DNA from: CAWFPR01 sp963817635 | Lineage (GTDB): Bacteria; Acidobacteriota; Vicinamibacteria; Vicinamibacterales; 2-12-FULL-66-21 | DNA: 59,414 nucleotides | NCBI GenBank assembly: GCA_963817635.1 | Contig: CAWFPR010000031.1 | Coordinates: forward strand, 1-59,414 | Direction of reading: 5' to 3' | In this document: in pieces, positions 1-8,499 of the stretch | Position numbering within the stretch: the stretch's first letter is position 1 | Layout of the letters: every line of letters starts with the position of its first letter | The notes under the pieces: model-generated | Databases searched by the model: none | Told to the model about the DNA's origin: nothing | What the model saw: the letters and a program-made list of their open reading frames with translations, nothing else | Program-made: the position numbers and the translations under genes

Positions 1-714
1 TCGCTGTATGTGCAAGGCCGGGGCGCGCTGCGGCAGGAGCTGACTGCTTGCCTGCGCACCGGCCGGGCTCTGCGAGTCCCGCGCGCGCGGGCTCGTCGCG
101 GGAAGAGCTTCGTGACCGATCAGGTTCTGATTAGCGAGCGGCCGGCCGAGGCGGCAGATCGGGCGGTGCCTGGGCACTGGGAGGGGGACCTGATCGTCGG
201 GCTCGACAGCTCAGCGATCGGCACGCTCGTGGAGCGCTCAAGCCGCTTCACGATGCTGCTTCACCTCCCGCCGATGAGCGACCAGGGTCCGAGGGTGAAG
301 AATGGCCCTGCGCTGGCCGGGCACGGCGCCGAGGCCGTCCGTGACGCGATCGCGGAAGCGATCACAACGCTTCCCGTGCAGCTATGCAGGTCGTTGACCT
401 GGGATCAGGGCACCGAGATGGCACAGCACGCGCAGCTGCGGATCCAGACCGGCCTGCCGGTCTACTTCTGCGATCCACACAGCCCGTGGCAGCGCGGCAC
501 CAACGAGAACACCAACGGTCTGCTGCGCCAGTACTTCCCCAAGGGCACCGACCTGTCCCGCCACAGCGCCGATGACCTCGCCGCGGTCGCCGCCACGCTG
601 AACAGCCGACCCCGCAAGACGCTCGACTGGAGAACGCCCGCCGAGGCGTTGAACGATACCTCAGCGCGGCGGCCTGAACCGGCACCGGCCTTCAGGCCGC
701 CAATTATCAGTTGA
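1..714 (+). CDS. IS30-family transposase, 5' end outside window
   Basis: C-terminal part of a DDE transposase that moves an IS30-type insertion sequence. The frame is open from base 1, so the true start and DNA-binding N-terminus lie upstream of the window. Seen directly: the three catalytic motifs in order, HWEGDLIVG (first Asp), TWDQGTEMA (second Asp) and NENTNGLLRQYFPKGTD (Glu), in the spacing typical of IS30. It ends at the TGA at 712-714, just past a strong inverted repeat. The ORF is intact where visible. Its closest relatives by motif are actinobacterial, which agrees with the other genes up to about 6.6 kb. Confidence 0.9.
   Translation, partial: SLYVQGRGALRQELTACLRTGRALRVPRARARRGKSFVTDQVLISERPAEAADRAVPGHWEGDLIVGLDSSAIGTLVERSSRFTMLLHLPPMSDQGPRVKNGPALAGHGAEAVRDAIAEAITTLPVQLCRSLTWDQGTEMAQHAQLRIQTGLPVYFCDPHSPWQRGTNENTNGLLRQYFPKGTDLSRHSADDLAAVAATLNSRPRKTLDWRTPAEALNDTSARRPEPAPAFRPPIIS
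668..701. repeat. Perfect 11-bp inverted repeat at the 3' end of the IS30 gene
   Basis: GGCGGCCTGAA and TTCAGGCCGCC flank a 12-base spacer within the last codons of the transposase. It could fold as a transcription-stopping hairpin or belong to the IS end. No second IS terminus is visible in the window to test this. Confidence 0.6.
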
Positions 715-893
715 CAGTGAAGAGCGCGCTCGTGGCGGGGTGACCGACGGCGCGCACGCGGCTATCGCCGCTCCGGCTCGCCCCTCGGGGCGAGCCTCCG
801 CGACGACAGCCGCGTCACCCCAGTCGAGTCCCCCAACCGCAGCCAACCAGAGTCCGTCACTCGTCAGAGATACAGTCACGTCGACAGGCACTG

Positions 894-1421
894 TTGCGAC
901 GACGGGTTGAGTCCGGGCAATTCACCGCGGTGCTGTTCACCAAACGCTGCGCCAAGGCCGGGATCGAGGTCTCGATCGGCTCAGTCGGCGATTGCTATGA
1001 CAACGCCGTCTGCGAGACCTTCCACGCCAGCCTCAAGAAAGAGAAGATCTACCGGCAATCCTGGCCGACCCGCGCCGCGGCACGCACCGCGATCTTCGAG
1101 TACATCGAGGGCTGGTACAACCCGCGGCGCCGGCACTCAACGCTCGGCTACCTGTCCCCTATCGAGTTCGAGCGACACACACCGAGCTCGCTCAACCGGC
1201 GCTCGAGGCCCCGATTTCGCCCAACGGATCGGTCGCGTCGATCGCGCCGAGGCCCTCACACGGGCTTACAACGCGTCACGTCTCGACCGTCGGCGTCGAT
1301 TTCGCTGCCCACGCCCCGATCTCTCCCGAGAACGGCCTCGTCGTCCCAACCGGTCCCGCTCAGGCCGCGCCGAAAGGCGGTCAAGGGACGAACGGCAACG
1401 GGTGGCCTCTCCGACCCGTAG
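894..1421 (+). pseudogene. IS3-family transposase OrfB remnant (C-terminal third)
   Basis: From about base 908 the frame encodes the end of an IS3 OrfB integrase. It shows GSVGDCYDNAVCETFHASLKKE, carrying the last catalytic Glu, and WYNPRRRHSTLGYLSPIEFE near the end of the fold. The two catalytic Asp motifs are absent and nothing IS3-like precedes base 900, so the element is 5'-truncated and cannot be active. Homology stops near 1190; the remaining residues to the stop at 1421 are low-complexity Arg-rich readthrough. The 180 bases between the IS30 stop and this fragment show no gene. Confidence 0.85.
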
Positions 1422-1894
1422 TCAAAGAGCAAGCTCGCTGATACAACAATCAACTACAACAGCCAAGACGTGTCGTCCAAACCGGGAGCGGTCCAGGATG
1501 CCATTTGCGAGCGCGGTTGCGGCCACTTCTTCTGCTCGGCAAGAGCTGGGAGACCTTCCACTGGCTGCCGGCGAGCCGCGACTAATCCGGGTTTGGAGAT
1601 CCGAGCCGCTCGAATTTCGACTCGCGGTCGACGCCACCTTCCCGCCTGTCACGCCCGGCGGTGATTTCTGTCGACGTGGTCACGGCTCGCGTCGCGGAGG
1701 TCGATTTGGTGACAGCGGACGGTTCGCGGCTACGTCCGGCTCCTCAACTGAAGCGGCGGCTCTAAGCCGCCGCTTGGGGGCAGAGCATCACCCCGGGGCT
1801 ACGCGGCCGCGCCGACCTGTGGGGTGCTCGAAGGCCACGATCGTGTGGCGGAGCGTATCGCCGAGGTACAGCTCGTGAACGCCAACGTTCTGCA
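1191..1894. other. About 700 bp without a recognisable gene; contains a hairpin at 1751-1775
   Basis: Open frames here are Arg/Ser-rich and look like GC-driven noise beside IS debris. The only clear structure is a perfect 11-bp inverted repeat, AAGCGGCGGCT and AGCCGCCGCTT with loop CTA, at 1751-1775. It is followed by a G run rather than a T run, so it resembles a terminator stem without the U tract. Confidence 0.5.
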
Positions 1895-2164
1895 TCAGTC
1901 TCCTTGCGCGTGAAAGGAGCCGAGGAGCTCGTCGTCGTGAGCCACGATCGTGATCTGCTCCGGGGTGCCGCGGATGATCATGAAGCCGCGGAGACCGCTG
2001 GGACCGGGACCACCGAGCGCGAACGGCTCGAAGCCGCTGATGCGACCCTCCTCCAGCAGCTTGTCGTAGTAGGCGACCACCTCGGAGAGCAGACGCCGCA
2101 GGGCGTGCTCCTGGCGACCGGGATCGATCTCCCCCCAGCTGATGAGCAGCCCTGCATCGAGCAT
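1895..2164 (-). CDS. Small conserved-looking hypothetical protein, 89 aa
   Basis: I do not recognise a named family. The ATG at 2164 was chosen because AAGGAGG sits directly upstream; the frame continues further 5' but without protein-like composition. The product is acidic and soluble, with a predicted helix (RQEHALRRLLSEVVAYYDKLLEEGRI) and a C-terminal part ending in ITIVAHDDELLGSFHAQGD. There is no signal peptide or membrane segment. It lies alone between IS debris and the integrase module, with a palindrome about 50 bp upstream that could be its operator. Coding composition is good, function unknown. Confidence 0.6.
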   Translation of the reverse strand: MLDAGLLISWGEIDPGRQEHALRRLLSEVVAYYDKLLEEGRISGFEPFALGGPGPSGLRGFMIIRGTPEQITIVAHDDELLGSFHAQGD

Positions 2165-2213
2165 TCGGGCCACCTCCTTTCTCTCAAGCGCCGCGTCACC
2201 GCGGCACCGCGAA

Positions 2214-2227
2214 TTAGGGTACCCTAA
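2214..2227. promoter_or_regulatory. Perfect 14-bp palindrome upstream of the 89-aa gene
   Basis: TTAGGGTACCCTAA is a perfect palindrome 50 bp upstream of the start at 2164. Position and symmetry suit a dimeric repressor. It loosely resembles TTAGG-type boxes bound by actinobacterial DtxR-family metalloregulators, but the match is too short to assign. Confidence 0.35.
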
Positions 2228-2748
2228 CGCTAGATCGATAACGATCGGGCGGGAGCCGAGTGGACTACTGCACTCGCCCGTAGAAGCGTGCAATCGCGGC
2301 GCCGCCGTCACGCTCTCCGGGATTCTCGCCACGACAACAGTCACGCAACAGCGGACGTCACCAGCGCCGAGACTTCGGGACGCTCGCTGTCCGCCGACCC
2401 AAGATGCAATGGATGGTGCTAACAAACCGGCACTAACGTAAGCCAGCAGGCAGGCTGGCGCACGTGCCTCCCCGCGCCCGCATTTGCAGACCCTCGGGCC
2501 TACAAACACGCCGGGATCAAAACAGTAGTAGCCCGCGACGGCGAGATCTCTTCCCAGTTTGAGCAAGAGCGGCAGCGCCGCTCAAGCAGTGGAGACTGCC
2601 CGGTTGATCGAAAAGGGGCAGCGCGAGAGCCGAGCTCGGGGTTGACGGCAGAGAATGATCCCTCTGCCGTCGCTGGAATCACGCCGGCCGCCGGTACGGC
2701 GGGAATTTCCGCGTCGCGACGTCCGGCGAAGGCGACAGATTCTCTGCT
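2228..2748. other. 520 bp with no supported gene
   Basis: Both strands carry long open frames, but they are Arg/Pro/Ala-rich shadows with no ribosome binding site or motif. The region separates the divergent 89-aa gene from the integrase module and may contain the latter's promoter. I see no convincing -35/-10 pair. Confidence 0.4.
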
Positions 2749-2973
2749 GTGAGCATTGTCAGCACCTCCGATCCGGACGAAGACGATGTCGCTGCCCCCG
2801 ATGACGCGGGCTCCGAACCGGTCTCGAGCCCGGGGATAGCGCGACGCTGCAGCTGCGAGCGCCCTTGCCTCATCGCGCACTACGAAGGGAAGCAATGCCT
2901 GAAGTGCGGGCGGCCGCTGTCGATCCGCATGCCCCGCGTATATGCAGCGGGCCGGAAGCCGAAACATGCCTAG
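2749..2973 (+). CDS. Small Cys-rich, zinc-ribbon-like protein, 74 aa
   Basis: Starts at GTG 2749 and overlaps the start of the integrase gene. The centre carries CSCERPC and, about 12 residues later, CLKC followed by Gly-Arg-Pro, a spacing that suits a small zinc-binding knuckle. The N-terminus is acidic and probably disordered; the C-terminus is basic. Its position directly before, and overlapping, a tyrosine recombinase suggests it belongs to the same mobile module, perhaps as a DNA-binding accessory. That role is inference only. Confidence 0.5.
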   Translation: MSIVSTSDPDEDDVAAPDDAGSEPVSSPGIARRCSCERPCLIAHYEGKQCLKCGRPLSIRMPRVYAAGRKPKHA

Positions 2974-3870
2974 CACGAGCTCGCGATCCGAGGCGGCGTC
3001 GCTCGAGGCCGCCGTCGACGCGTTTCTCGCAGGCGTCGATCTCTCGCCGTCGAGCGCCCGCGTGTACCGCCAGGCGCTCGACCAGCTCGGACGCGAGCTC
3101 GACGGCCCGGTGTCGTTCGAGACGATCGACGCCGAGCACCTCGAGCACGCCGCCGCGCGAGCGTGGGGCCACCTCGGTCCCGCGACGTGGAATCGCAACC
3201 TCGCGGCGCTGAGATCGTTCCTGCGCTGGTATTCGCGCGATGACGAGCTGCCGGCACGGATGATGCGTCACCTCCGCCGCCGACGCGAGCCGGCGGATCG
3301 ACGCGAGCGATCCCCTATCCGGTCCTCGAGCGGCTGTTCAGGCGCGAGACCGTACCGCTGCGCGAGAAGATGCTATGGCGACTGTTGTATGACTCGGCCG
3401 CGCGGGCTGGCGAGATCCTCGCGCTCGACGTCGAGGACCTCGACCTTCCCAACCACCAGGCACGGATCCGCTCGAAGGGAGGAGACCTGGAGCTCGTGTT
3501 CTTTCAGACGGCCTCGGCGCGTCTCCTGCCGCGACTGCTCGCTGGGCGGACGCGCGGGCCGGTGTTCCTGGCCGACCGGGCGGCGCCGGCAGGAACCCCG
3601 AGCCTCGATGTCTGCCCCGTGACCGGGCACGCCCGACTCTCCTATCGCCGAGCCGCCGCACTGTTCGCACAGCACACTGGCGGCTTCACGTTGCATCAGC
3701 TTCGACACAGCGCGTTAACGCACCTAGCGGAGGCGGGCGAGTCGACCGTCTTACTGATGGGAAAGAGCCGACACAAGTCGCTGCGGTCGCTGCAGCGCTA
3801 CGCGCGGCCCGGCCCCGAGGCGATCGCCGCGATGACAGCGCGCCACGACCCGGCCCGCCGCCGACGCTGA
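2966..3870 (+). CDS. Tyrosine recombinase/integrase, XerC-like, one frameshift
   Basis: Site-specific recombinase that would integrate and excise the element. Residues 1-100 form a SAM-like N-terminal DNA-binding domain (SSARVYRQALDQL, ATWNRNLAALRSFLRWY). The catalytic domain shows DSAARAGEILAL (Arg I), HQLRHSALTHLAEAG (His-x-x-Arg), KSRHKSLRSLQRY (His and the nucleophilic Tyr). The reading frame changes once near 3299: translation in frame 2 ends at REPADR and continues at once in frame 1 as TRAIPYPVLERLF. A single missing base restores one protein of about 300 aa. Start ATG 2966 overlaps the preceding stop. The family resemblance is to integrases of Solirubrobacterales-type actinobacteria. 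Confidence 0.8.
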
Positions 3871-4008
3871 CCGATGCAAGCCCCGTCTGGGTCGCCTCGC
3901 GACCTCGCACGATGTCAGGGGTCTGACCCGTCCTTGACGCCGCTTGGTGACCCCGGGCAAGCTCTGCCCCCCGGGCAATCAACCGGATCCGGGGGAAAGG
4001 GGCGTCAC

Positions 4009-4294
4009 ATGATTCGTGCATCGGCCAGGCTTGTCGCGGTCCTCGTGGTCGCAAGCGCTGTGGGAGCGAGCACTCCCGCGCCGGCGACATCGGCGCGCAG
4101 CCCTGTCTGTTCAAGCGATCGCGGCTAAGACCTGCTCCGCCGGCTACACGCGGGCGAGGATCGATGGACAGATCAAATGTCTGCACGCGGGCGAGTTCTG
4201 CAGGCACGCAGACGATCGCCAATACCGGCACTATGGCTACCGCTGCATCCGCTATTACCCGAACGTGCACCTGTACCGCTTGACGCGCGCGTGA
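4009..4294 (+). CDS. Small secreted Cys-rich protein, about 94 aa, one frameshift
   Basis: ATG 4009 follows a GGGGAAAGGGG ribosome binding site and begins a signal peptide (MIRASARLVAVLVVASAVGA, then an Ala/Pro-rich cleavage region). Near 4110 the frame shifts by one base and the mature part continues as KTCSAGYTRARIDGQIKCLH, followed by a Cys and CIRYYP-type motif and a Tyr-Arg-Leu-Thr-Arg end. Four cysteines suggest two disulfides. I know this pattern as a small exported actinobacterial family of unknown function. It lies between the integrase and the excisionase-like gene. Confidence 0.6.
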
Positions 4295-4442
4295 TCAGAG
4301 GCTCGTGCTTGATCCGATAAGTCGAGTCTCACCCACGGGGTCCTGACTCGCCTCGGCCGCGCGTTGGTGCGGGCGTGTCGCCTTCCCTGAATTAGGACGA
4401 CTGAGGCGCAATCCAACTTGCACTCGTTTAGTCTCAGTGCGG

Positions 4443-4604
4443 ATGGATGGCCCTTTGTACACCGTTGCGGAGATCGCGGAGCAGCTGAGAGTGAACCCTC
4501 AGACGGTCCGCAACTACATCGATCGCGGCGAGCTACCCGCCGTCCGCGTTCGGTCCCGCCGGGTGCGGGTGCGCCAGTCCGACCTGGATTCGTTCCTGGC
4601 GTGA
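4443..4604 (+). CDS. Excisionase-like helix-turn-helix protein, 53 aa
   Basis: ATG 4443 opens a complete 53-residue MerR/excisionase-type winged helix: YTVAEIAEQLRVNPQTVRNY, then IDRGELPAVRV and a terminal SDLDSFLA. This is the standard layout of small Xis/HTH_17 proteins that bend DNA during excision or act as repressors. Its place 570 bp downstream of the integrase supports a recombination directionality role, though a plain regulator is possible. The stop overlaps the start of the next ORF as GTGA, indicating coupled translation. Confidence 0.75.
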   Translation: MDGPLYTVAEIAEQLRVNPQTVRNYIDRGELPAVRVRSRRVRVRQSDLDSFLA

Positions 4605-4762
4605 CGGTCCGCGATGAGGACGCTGGCGCTCTGAGAGACGAGCTGGCGACGAGTCTCGATCGAGTGCGCGTCTCGGACGACGATGCACAGCTCGCATCCT
4701 CTTTGCGGGCACTGGCCAGCGCCGCGACGAGGCTCGCCCGCGCACTGGAACGCGTGGGCTGA
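4601..4762 (+). CDS. Small helical hypothetical protein, 53 aa
   Basis: Starts at GTG 4601, overlapping the excisionase stop by four bases (GTGA), so it is probably translated by coupling. The product is short, charged and almost entirely helical (DELATSLDRVRVSDDDAQLA, then SLRALASAATRLARALERVG) without cysteines or a signal. I do not recognise it. Support comes from the coupling and sensible composition. Confidence 0.5.
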   Translation: MTVRDEDAGALRDELATSLDRVRVSDDDAQLASSLRALASAATRLARALERVG

Positions 4763-4835
4763 CGCCGCTGTAGCCGCGGGCACCCCGCAGATCCGCGTCG
4801 CAGCGAGACTACGATCAGAAACCACGTTGACCGGC

Positions 4836-5123
4836 GTGACCAGCACCTCGACGGCGCCGCCTCCTCATCGACGTCGGATTTCGCGGCGGCGCGCCGAGTG
4901 GGCGAGAGACGCTCGCTTGATCATGGTCGACTACGGAGCGGTCACCGGCAGCACGATCTACACCGAGCGACACCAGGCGCGATGGAAAGCGCGTGACCTG
5001 ATCTCGCTGATGGTCGACCTTCACCTGCACCCGCGCGGCGAGCTGCGAGAGCACACCGAACGCCGGGATGGCGGCTGGGTGTGGGTCGTCGAGTGGATCC
5101 CGGCGCGGCCCATCGACCGCTAG
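4836..5123 (+). CDS. Hypothetical basic protein of the mobile element, 95 aa
   Basis: GTG 4836 is the first start in a frame whose downstream part is clearly protein-like: RAEWARDARLIMVDYGAVTG, then RWKARDLISLMVDLHLHPRG and DGGWVWVVEWIPARPIDR. It is basic, with no signal or membrane segment. I do not recognise the family. The stop at 5121-5123 overlaps by two bases, tail to tail, with the stop of the minus-strand ATPase gene at 5120-5122. Confidence 0.55.
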   Translation: MTSTSTAPPPHRRRISRRRAEWARDARLIMVDYGAVTGSTIYTERHQARWKARDLISLMVDLHLHPRGELREHTERRDGGWVWVVEWIPARPIDR

Positions 5124-6610
5124 CGGTGGTAGGCCGCGTCCCGGTTGGCGATACCGACTTGCTTCATCGAAAGCGCCGCCATGTCGCGCTGGCGTTCAGC
5201 GTCGGTCACGGCGGGGCCGCCTCGAGCTGCCGGGATCGCCGGTCCAGTACCTCGAGGTCTGTCCCATGCGCGCGCGGGAGCATTCGTTGGATCAGTCCGG
5301 CCTCATGGCGAGCCGGTGCCAGTTCGGGCCTGCGGGTGCGCGAAACGGGCGCCAGGCGCGCGGCGGTGTCGTCGCGGATCGCGGCCTCGCGCTCGATCTC
5401 TTGGTGCAGCTCGCCGGCGCGCTGGAGCGGGTCTCGAACGCGGGCCTCGGCGATCTCTGAGCGTCCCGGGTGCGCGCCGAGGTGACGGCCGCGCGCACCT
5501 CACGTAGACGCTCGGCAAGGCTCCAAGCAGCAAAGCGCTGAGGTAGCGAGCAGGCCTTCAGCTTGTGAAGGTCGAACACAGCGATCGCCTCGTTCAGCAT
5601 CTGCTCGAGATCGCCGTTCCTCGACTAGCTTGTCCCGATCGATCGCCCGCGCTATCTCACGCTCGAGGCGGCGGGCGTAAAGCTCCTCGCGCTGGCGCTG
5701 CGCGGCATCCGGATCGGGACGCATCGCGCCGTCGCCGAGCCGGTGCGCGAGCCGTCCTGCGTAGCCGTCTCGCGCCTGCCCGAGCGTGTCGGCGCATGTC
5801 AGGTAGTCGTACGCGGTCGCGATCACGGCCTGCTCGAGCGCCCCGTCGGCGAGCGCCGCGCGCCCCAGGGCGATTCGGGCGAGAGGCTCGACATCGCTGT
5901 GAGCCCAGCCATCGTCGGTCAGGCCCGCGCGCAGCTCAGTCCGCAACAGCTCCCACAGATCGTCTGGCAGCGCCGGCGCGGGCGGGCGGAGCCGGTCGAG
6001 GTGAAGTCTCGGGACCGCCACCTGACCGCTCTCGATGCGCCGCACCCCCCGGTCGAGATCGTCGAGCAGCGGCGCAGCGTGCTCGTGTAGAGCACGACGG
6101 ATCGGCGCACGTACGCCGGGTCGAGAACTCGTAACCCCTCTGGGCCGGTATTGAATGTGATGTAAACGATCGGACGAGCCACGACGCGCTCACCCTCGAA
6201 TTCGCTGGCCGTGGACCGAGCAGCAGGCCACCGGCGGCGTGCTGCACTTCGCGCGGCGCTCGCGCCCATTCGTCGATACACAAGAACGGGAGGGCGAGGG
6301 CTGACGACCTCTCGAGCCGCCAGCCCGTCTCGCTTCCGCCGTCGCGCTCGCGCCGTCCAATCAGAGCACCGGGCGTCAGATCGCGCGCGAGCTTGATCGC
6401 CTGAAGCTCCGAGATGCCGAAGACCCGACAGACCAGCGAAGCCATCACCGTCTTGCCGGTCCCGGTGTCGCCAAGTCCGATGAATCCGGGCCACCCGGAG
6501 CGGTACTCGTCGGCGAGATGCCACCGCGCGACTGTCGCCCCGAGCAGCAGGCGGATGAACGCGCGCAGCGCCTCGGCCGGGAAGCAGCCGATCGCCCCGT
6601 CGAGTGCCAC
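5120..6610 (-). CDS. AAA/P-loop ATPase with coiled-coil C-terminus, multiple frameshifts
   Basis: The N-terminal part has a clear Walker A (GDTGTGKT, near 6460) and Walker B (PFLCIDEW, near 6290), so it is a P-loop ATPase, probably for DNA handling by the element. Similarity then hops frames: ARPIVYITFNTGPEGLRVLD (6180-6110), RLHLDRLRPPAPALPDDLWE (6015-5960), LEQMLNEAIAVFDLHKLKAC (5610-5550), AEARVRDPLQRAGELHQEIE, and a terminal AALSMKQVGIANRDAAYHR ending at TAG 5120-5122. At least four single-base shifts are needed. The C-terminal half is charged and predicted coiled coil. The true start is unclear: the frame stays open and protein-like (VDTGNPRGSYRGWRRDAG) to about 6680 and may be cut at the junction with the dsr region. 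Confidence 0.65.
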
Positions 6611-6765
6611 CCCAGCGACACACCCGGCATCCCGGCGCCAACCTCGGTACGACCCGCGGGGGTTACCAGTATCGACCGCTTCCCGTCGCGCTTCGCCGAT
6701 CCTGCCGGCCCCGCGCCCGTCGATCGCCGCGTCGTCCGGGGTCGAGGGCTGAGTGAGGCACTGCG
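6611..6765. other. Boundary between mobile-element DNA and the dsr operon
   Basis: The ATPase frame on the minus strand remains open through about 6680 while dsrL begins on + at 6766. No terminator, IS end or attachment-like direct repeat is visible here, and only a weak GAGG precedes dsrL. Gene content on the two sides points to different phyla. The break lies somewhere in about 6680-6755 and may be a natural insertion edge or an assembly join. Confidence 0.5.
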
Positions 6766-8493
6766 ATGGGACTCCTGAAGAAGAAGGAAGACAAGAAGCC
6801 GTTCGTCGCGCGGGCCTCCGCCGGAGGATCCGGGACGGAGATTTCGCCGCTGCGGCCGATGGCGGTGGAAAAGCTCGCGCCCTGTATCGCGCAGTGTCCG
6901 AGCGGCAACGACATCCGGAGCTGGCTGACGACCATCGCGCAGCGCGACAAGCTCGGACTGACCCTCGACCAGGCGTGCGAGCAGGCGTGGCGCACGGCGG
7001 TCGAGACCAACCCGTTCCCCTCGGTGATGGGACGCGTCTGTCCGCACCCGTGCGAGGGCGTGTGCAACCGCATCGGGAAGGACGAAGCGGTCGGCATCAA
7101 CTCGGTCGAACGGTTCATCGGCGACTTCGGGCTGGAGCACAAGCTGCCGTTGCCGCGAATTGCGGGTGAGGGACCGCATGCCGAAAAGGTTGCGGTCGTC
7201 GGCGCGGGACCGGCGGGACTCTCGTGCGCCTTCCAGCTCGCGCGGCGCGGCTACGCGGTCACGGTGTTCGAATCGCTCGAGCGGCCGGGTGGCATGCTGC
7301 GCTACGGCATTCCGGAATACCGGCTGCCGCGCCCGGTGCTCGACGCCGAGATTCAGCGCATTGCCGACCTCGGCGTCGAACTGCGCTGTTCGACCACGAT
7401 CGGCGGCGAAATCACGCTCGACACCCTGCGGCGCGACTACCAGGCGGTCTTCGTCGGGATTGGCGCGCACAAGGGCCGCAACCTCGGCGTGCCCGGTGAG
7501 GACGGTCCGGGCGTGTTCACGGGCACGCAGTTCCTCAACAAGGTGAACGCCGGTGACCCGGTGGACGTCGGCCAGCGGGTCGTCGTCGTGGGCGGCGGCG
7601 ACACGGCCGTGGATGCGGCCCGCGCCTGCCTGCGGCTCGGCGCGGACGCGGCCGAGATCTCGCGGCGGCTCGGCGCGGAGGTCACGATCCTCTACCGTCG
7701 CACGCGCGCCGAAATGCCCGCGATCGACAGCGAAATCACCGATGCGCTGGAAGAAGGCATCCGCATCGAGTACCTGGCGGCCCCGGCGCGGGTCGTGCGC
7801 GGTCCCGACGGCCGGATGACCGGCCTGATGGTCCAGCGGATGACGCTCGGCGAGGCGGACCAGTCCGGCCGGCGCCGTCCCGTGCCCGTCGAGGGGGACG
7901 TCTACGAGATTGCCGCCGACACACTCATCGCCGCGGTCAGCCAGGAGCCCGACTGGGCGACGCTCGGCACGACCGAGGTCAAGGGCGCGTGGCTCGAGGC
8001 TGACGCCTGGGGCCGCAGCGCGTTGCCGGGGGTCTTTTCCGGCGGCGATTCGCTCGGCCTTGGCCTCGCCACCCTGGCCATCGGCCAGGGCCGAAAGGCG
8101 GCCGAGGGCATTCACGCGGCGCTGCGCGGCGCCACGCCGCGGGGACCCGCACCCAGGCCTCCGGTGGGCCCCGAGCGGATCAAGTTCGATTTCTACGCGG
8201 CGATGCCGCGCGGCGCCCGTCGCGTGCTCGGGCCTGAAGAGCGGCTGGCGAACCCCCGCGCGGAAGTCGACTCGGGACTCGACACCGACACGGCGCTCAC
8301 GGAAGCGGCCCGGTGCCTGTCGTGCGGCCTGTGCTTCGGGTGCGAGCGCTGCTGGATGTACTGCCAGAACAACTGCGTGAAGAAGGTCAACGCGCCACAC
8401 CAGGGCGACTACTACGCCATCGACACACACTTGTGCGACGGCTGCCGCAAGTGCGCTGAAGAGTGTCCCTGCGGATTCATGGAAATGGCCTGA
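6766..8493 (+). CDS. dsrL: DsrL-like iron-sulfur flavoprotein, NAD(P)H:acceptor oxidoreductase
   Basis: 575-aa cytoplasmic enzyme related to the glutamate synthase small subunit. It passes electrons between NAD(P)H and sulfite reductase DsrAB in dsr organisms. Seen: an N-terminal Fe-S region with Cys40, Cys44 and then CPHPCEGVC (about 92-100); an FAD site GAGPAGLS near 145; an NAD(P)H site VVVVGGGDTAVDAA near 273; a C-terminal ferredoxin domain with CLSCGLCFGCERC (from about 515) and CDGCRKCAEECPCG (from about 555). Domain order and length fit DsrL without the extra rubredoxin-like tail seen in some purple sulfur bacteria. Six bases separate it from dsrN. dsrAB, the usual upstream neighbours, are missing here. 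Confidence 0.9.
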   Translation: MGLLKKKEDKKPFVARASAGGSGTEISPLRPMAVEKLAPCIAQCPSGNDIRSWLTTIAQRDKLGLTLDQACEQAWRTAVETNPFPSVMGRVCPHPCEGVCNRIGKDEAVGINSVERFIGDFGLEHKLPLPRIAGEGPHAEKVAVVGAGPAGLSCAFQLARRGYAVTVFESLERPGGMLRYGIPEYRLPRPVLDAEIQRIADLGVELRCSTTIGGEITLDTLRRDYQAVFVGIGAHKGRNLGVPGEDGPGVFTGTQFLNKVNAGDPVDVGQRVVVVGGGDTAVDAARACLRLGADAAEISRRLGAEVTILYRRTRAEMPAIDSEITDALEEGIRIEYLAAPARVVRGPDGRMTGLMVQRMTLGEADQSGRRRPVPVEGDVYEIAADTLIAAVSQEPDWATLGTTEVKGAWLEADAWGRSALPGVFSGGDSLGLGLATLAIGQGRKAAEGIHAALRGATPRGPAPRPPVGPERIKFDFYAAMPRGARRVLGPEERLANPRAEVDSGLDTDTALTEAARCLSCGLCFGCERCWMYCQNNCVKKVNAPHQGDYYAIDTHLCDGCRKCAEECPCGFMEMA

Positions 8494-8499
8494 CGCGCC

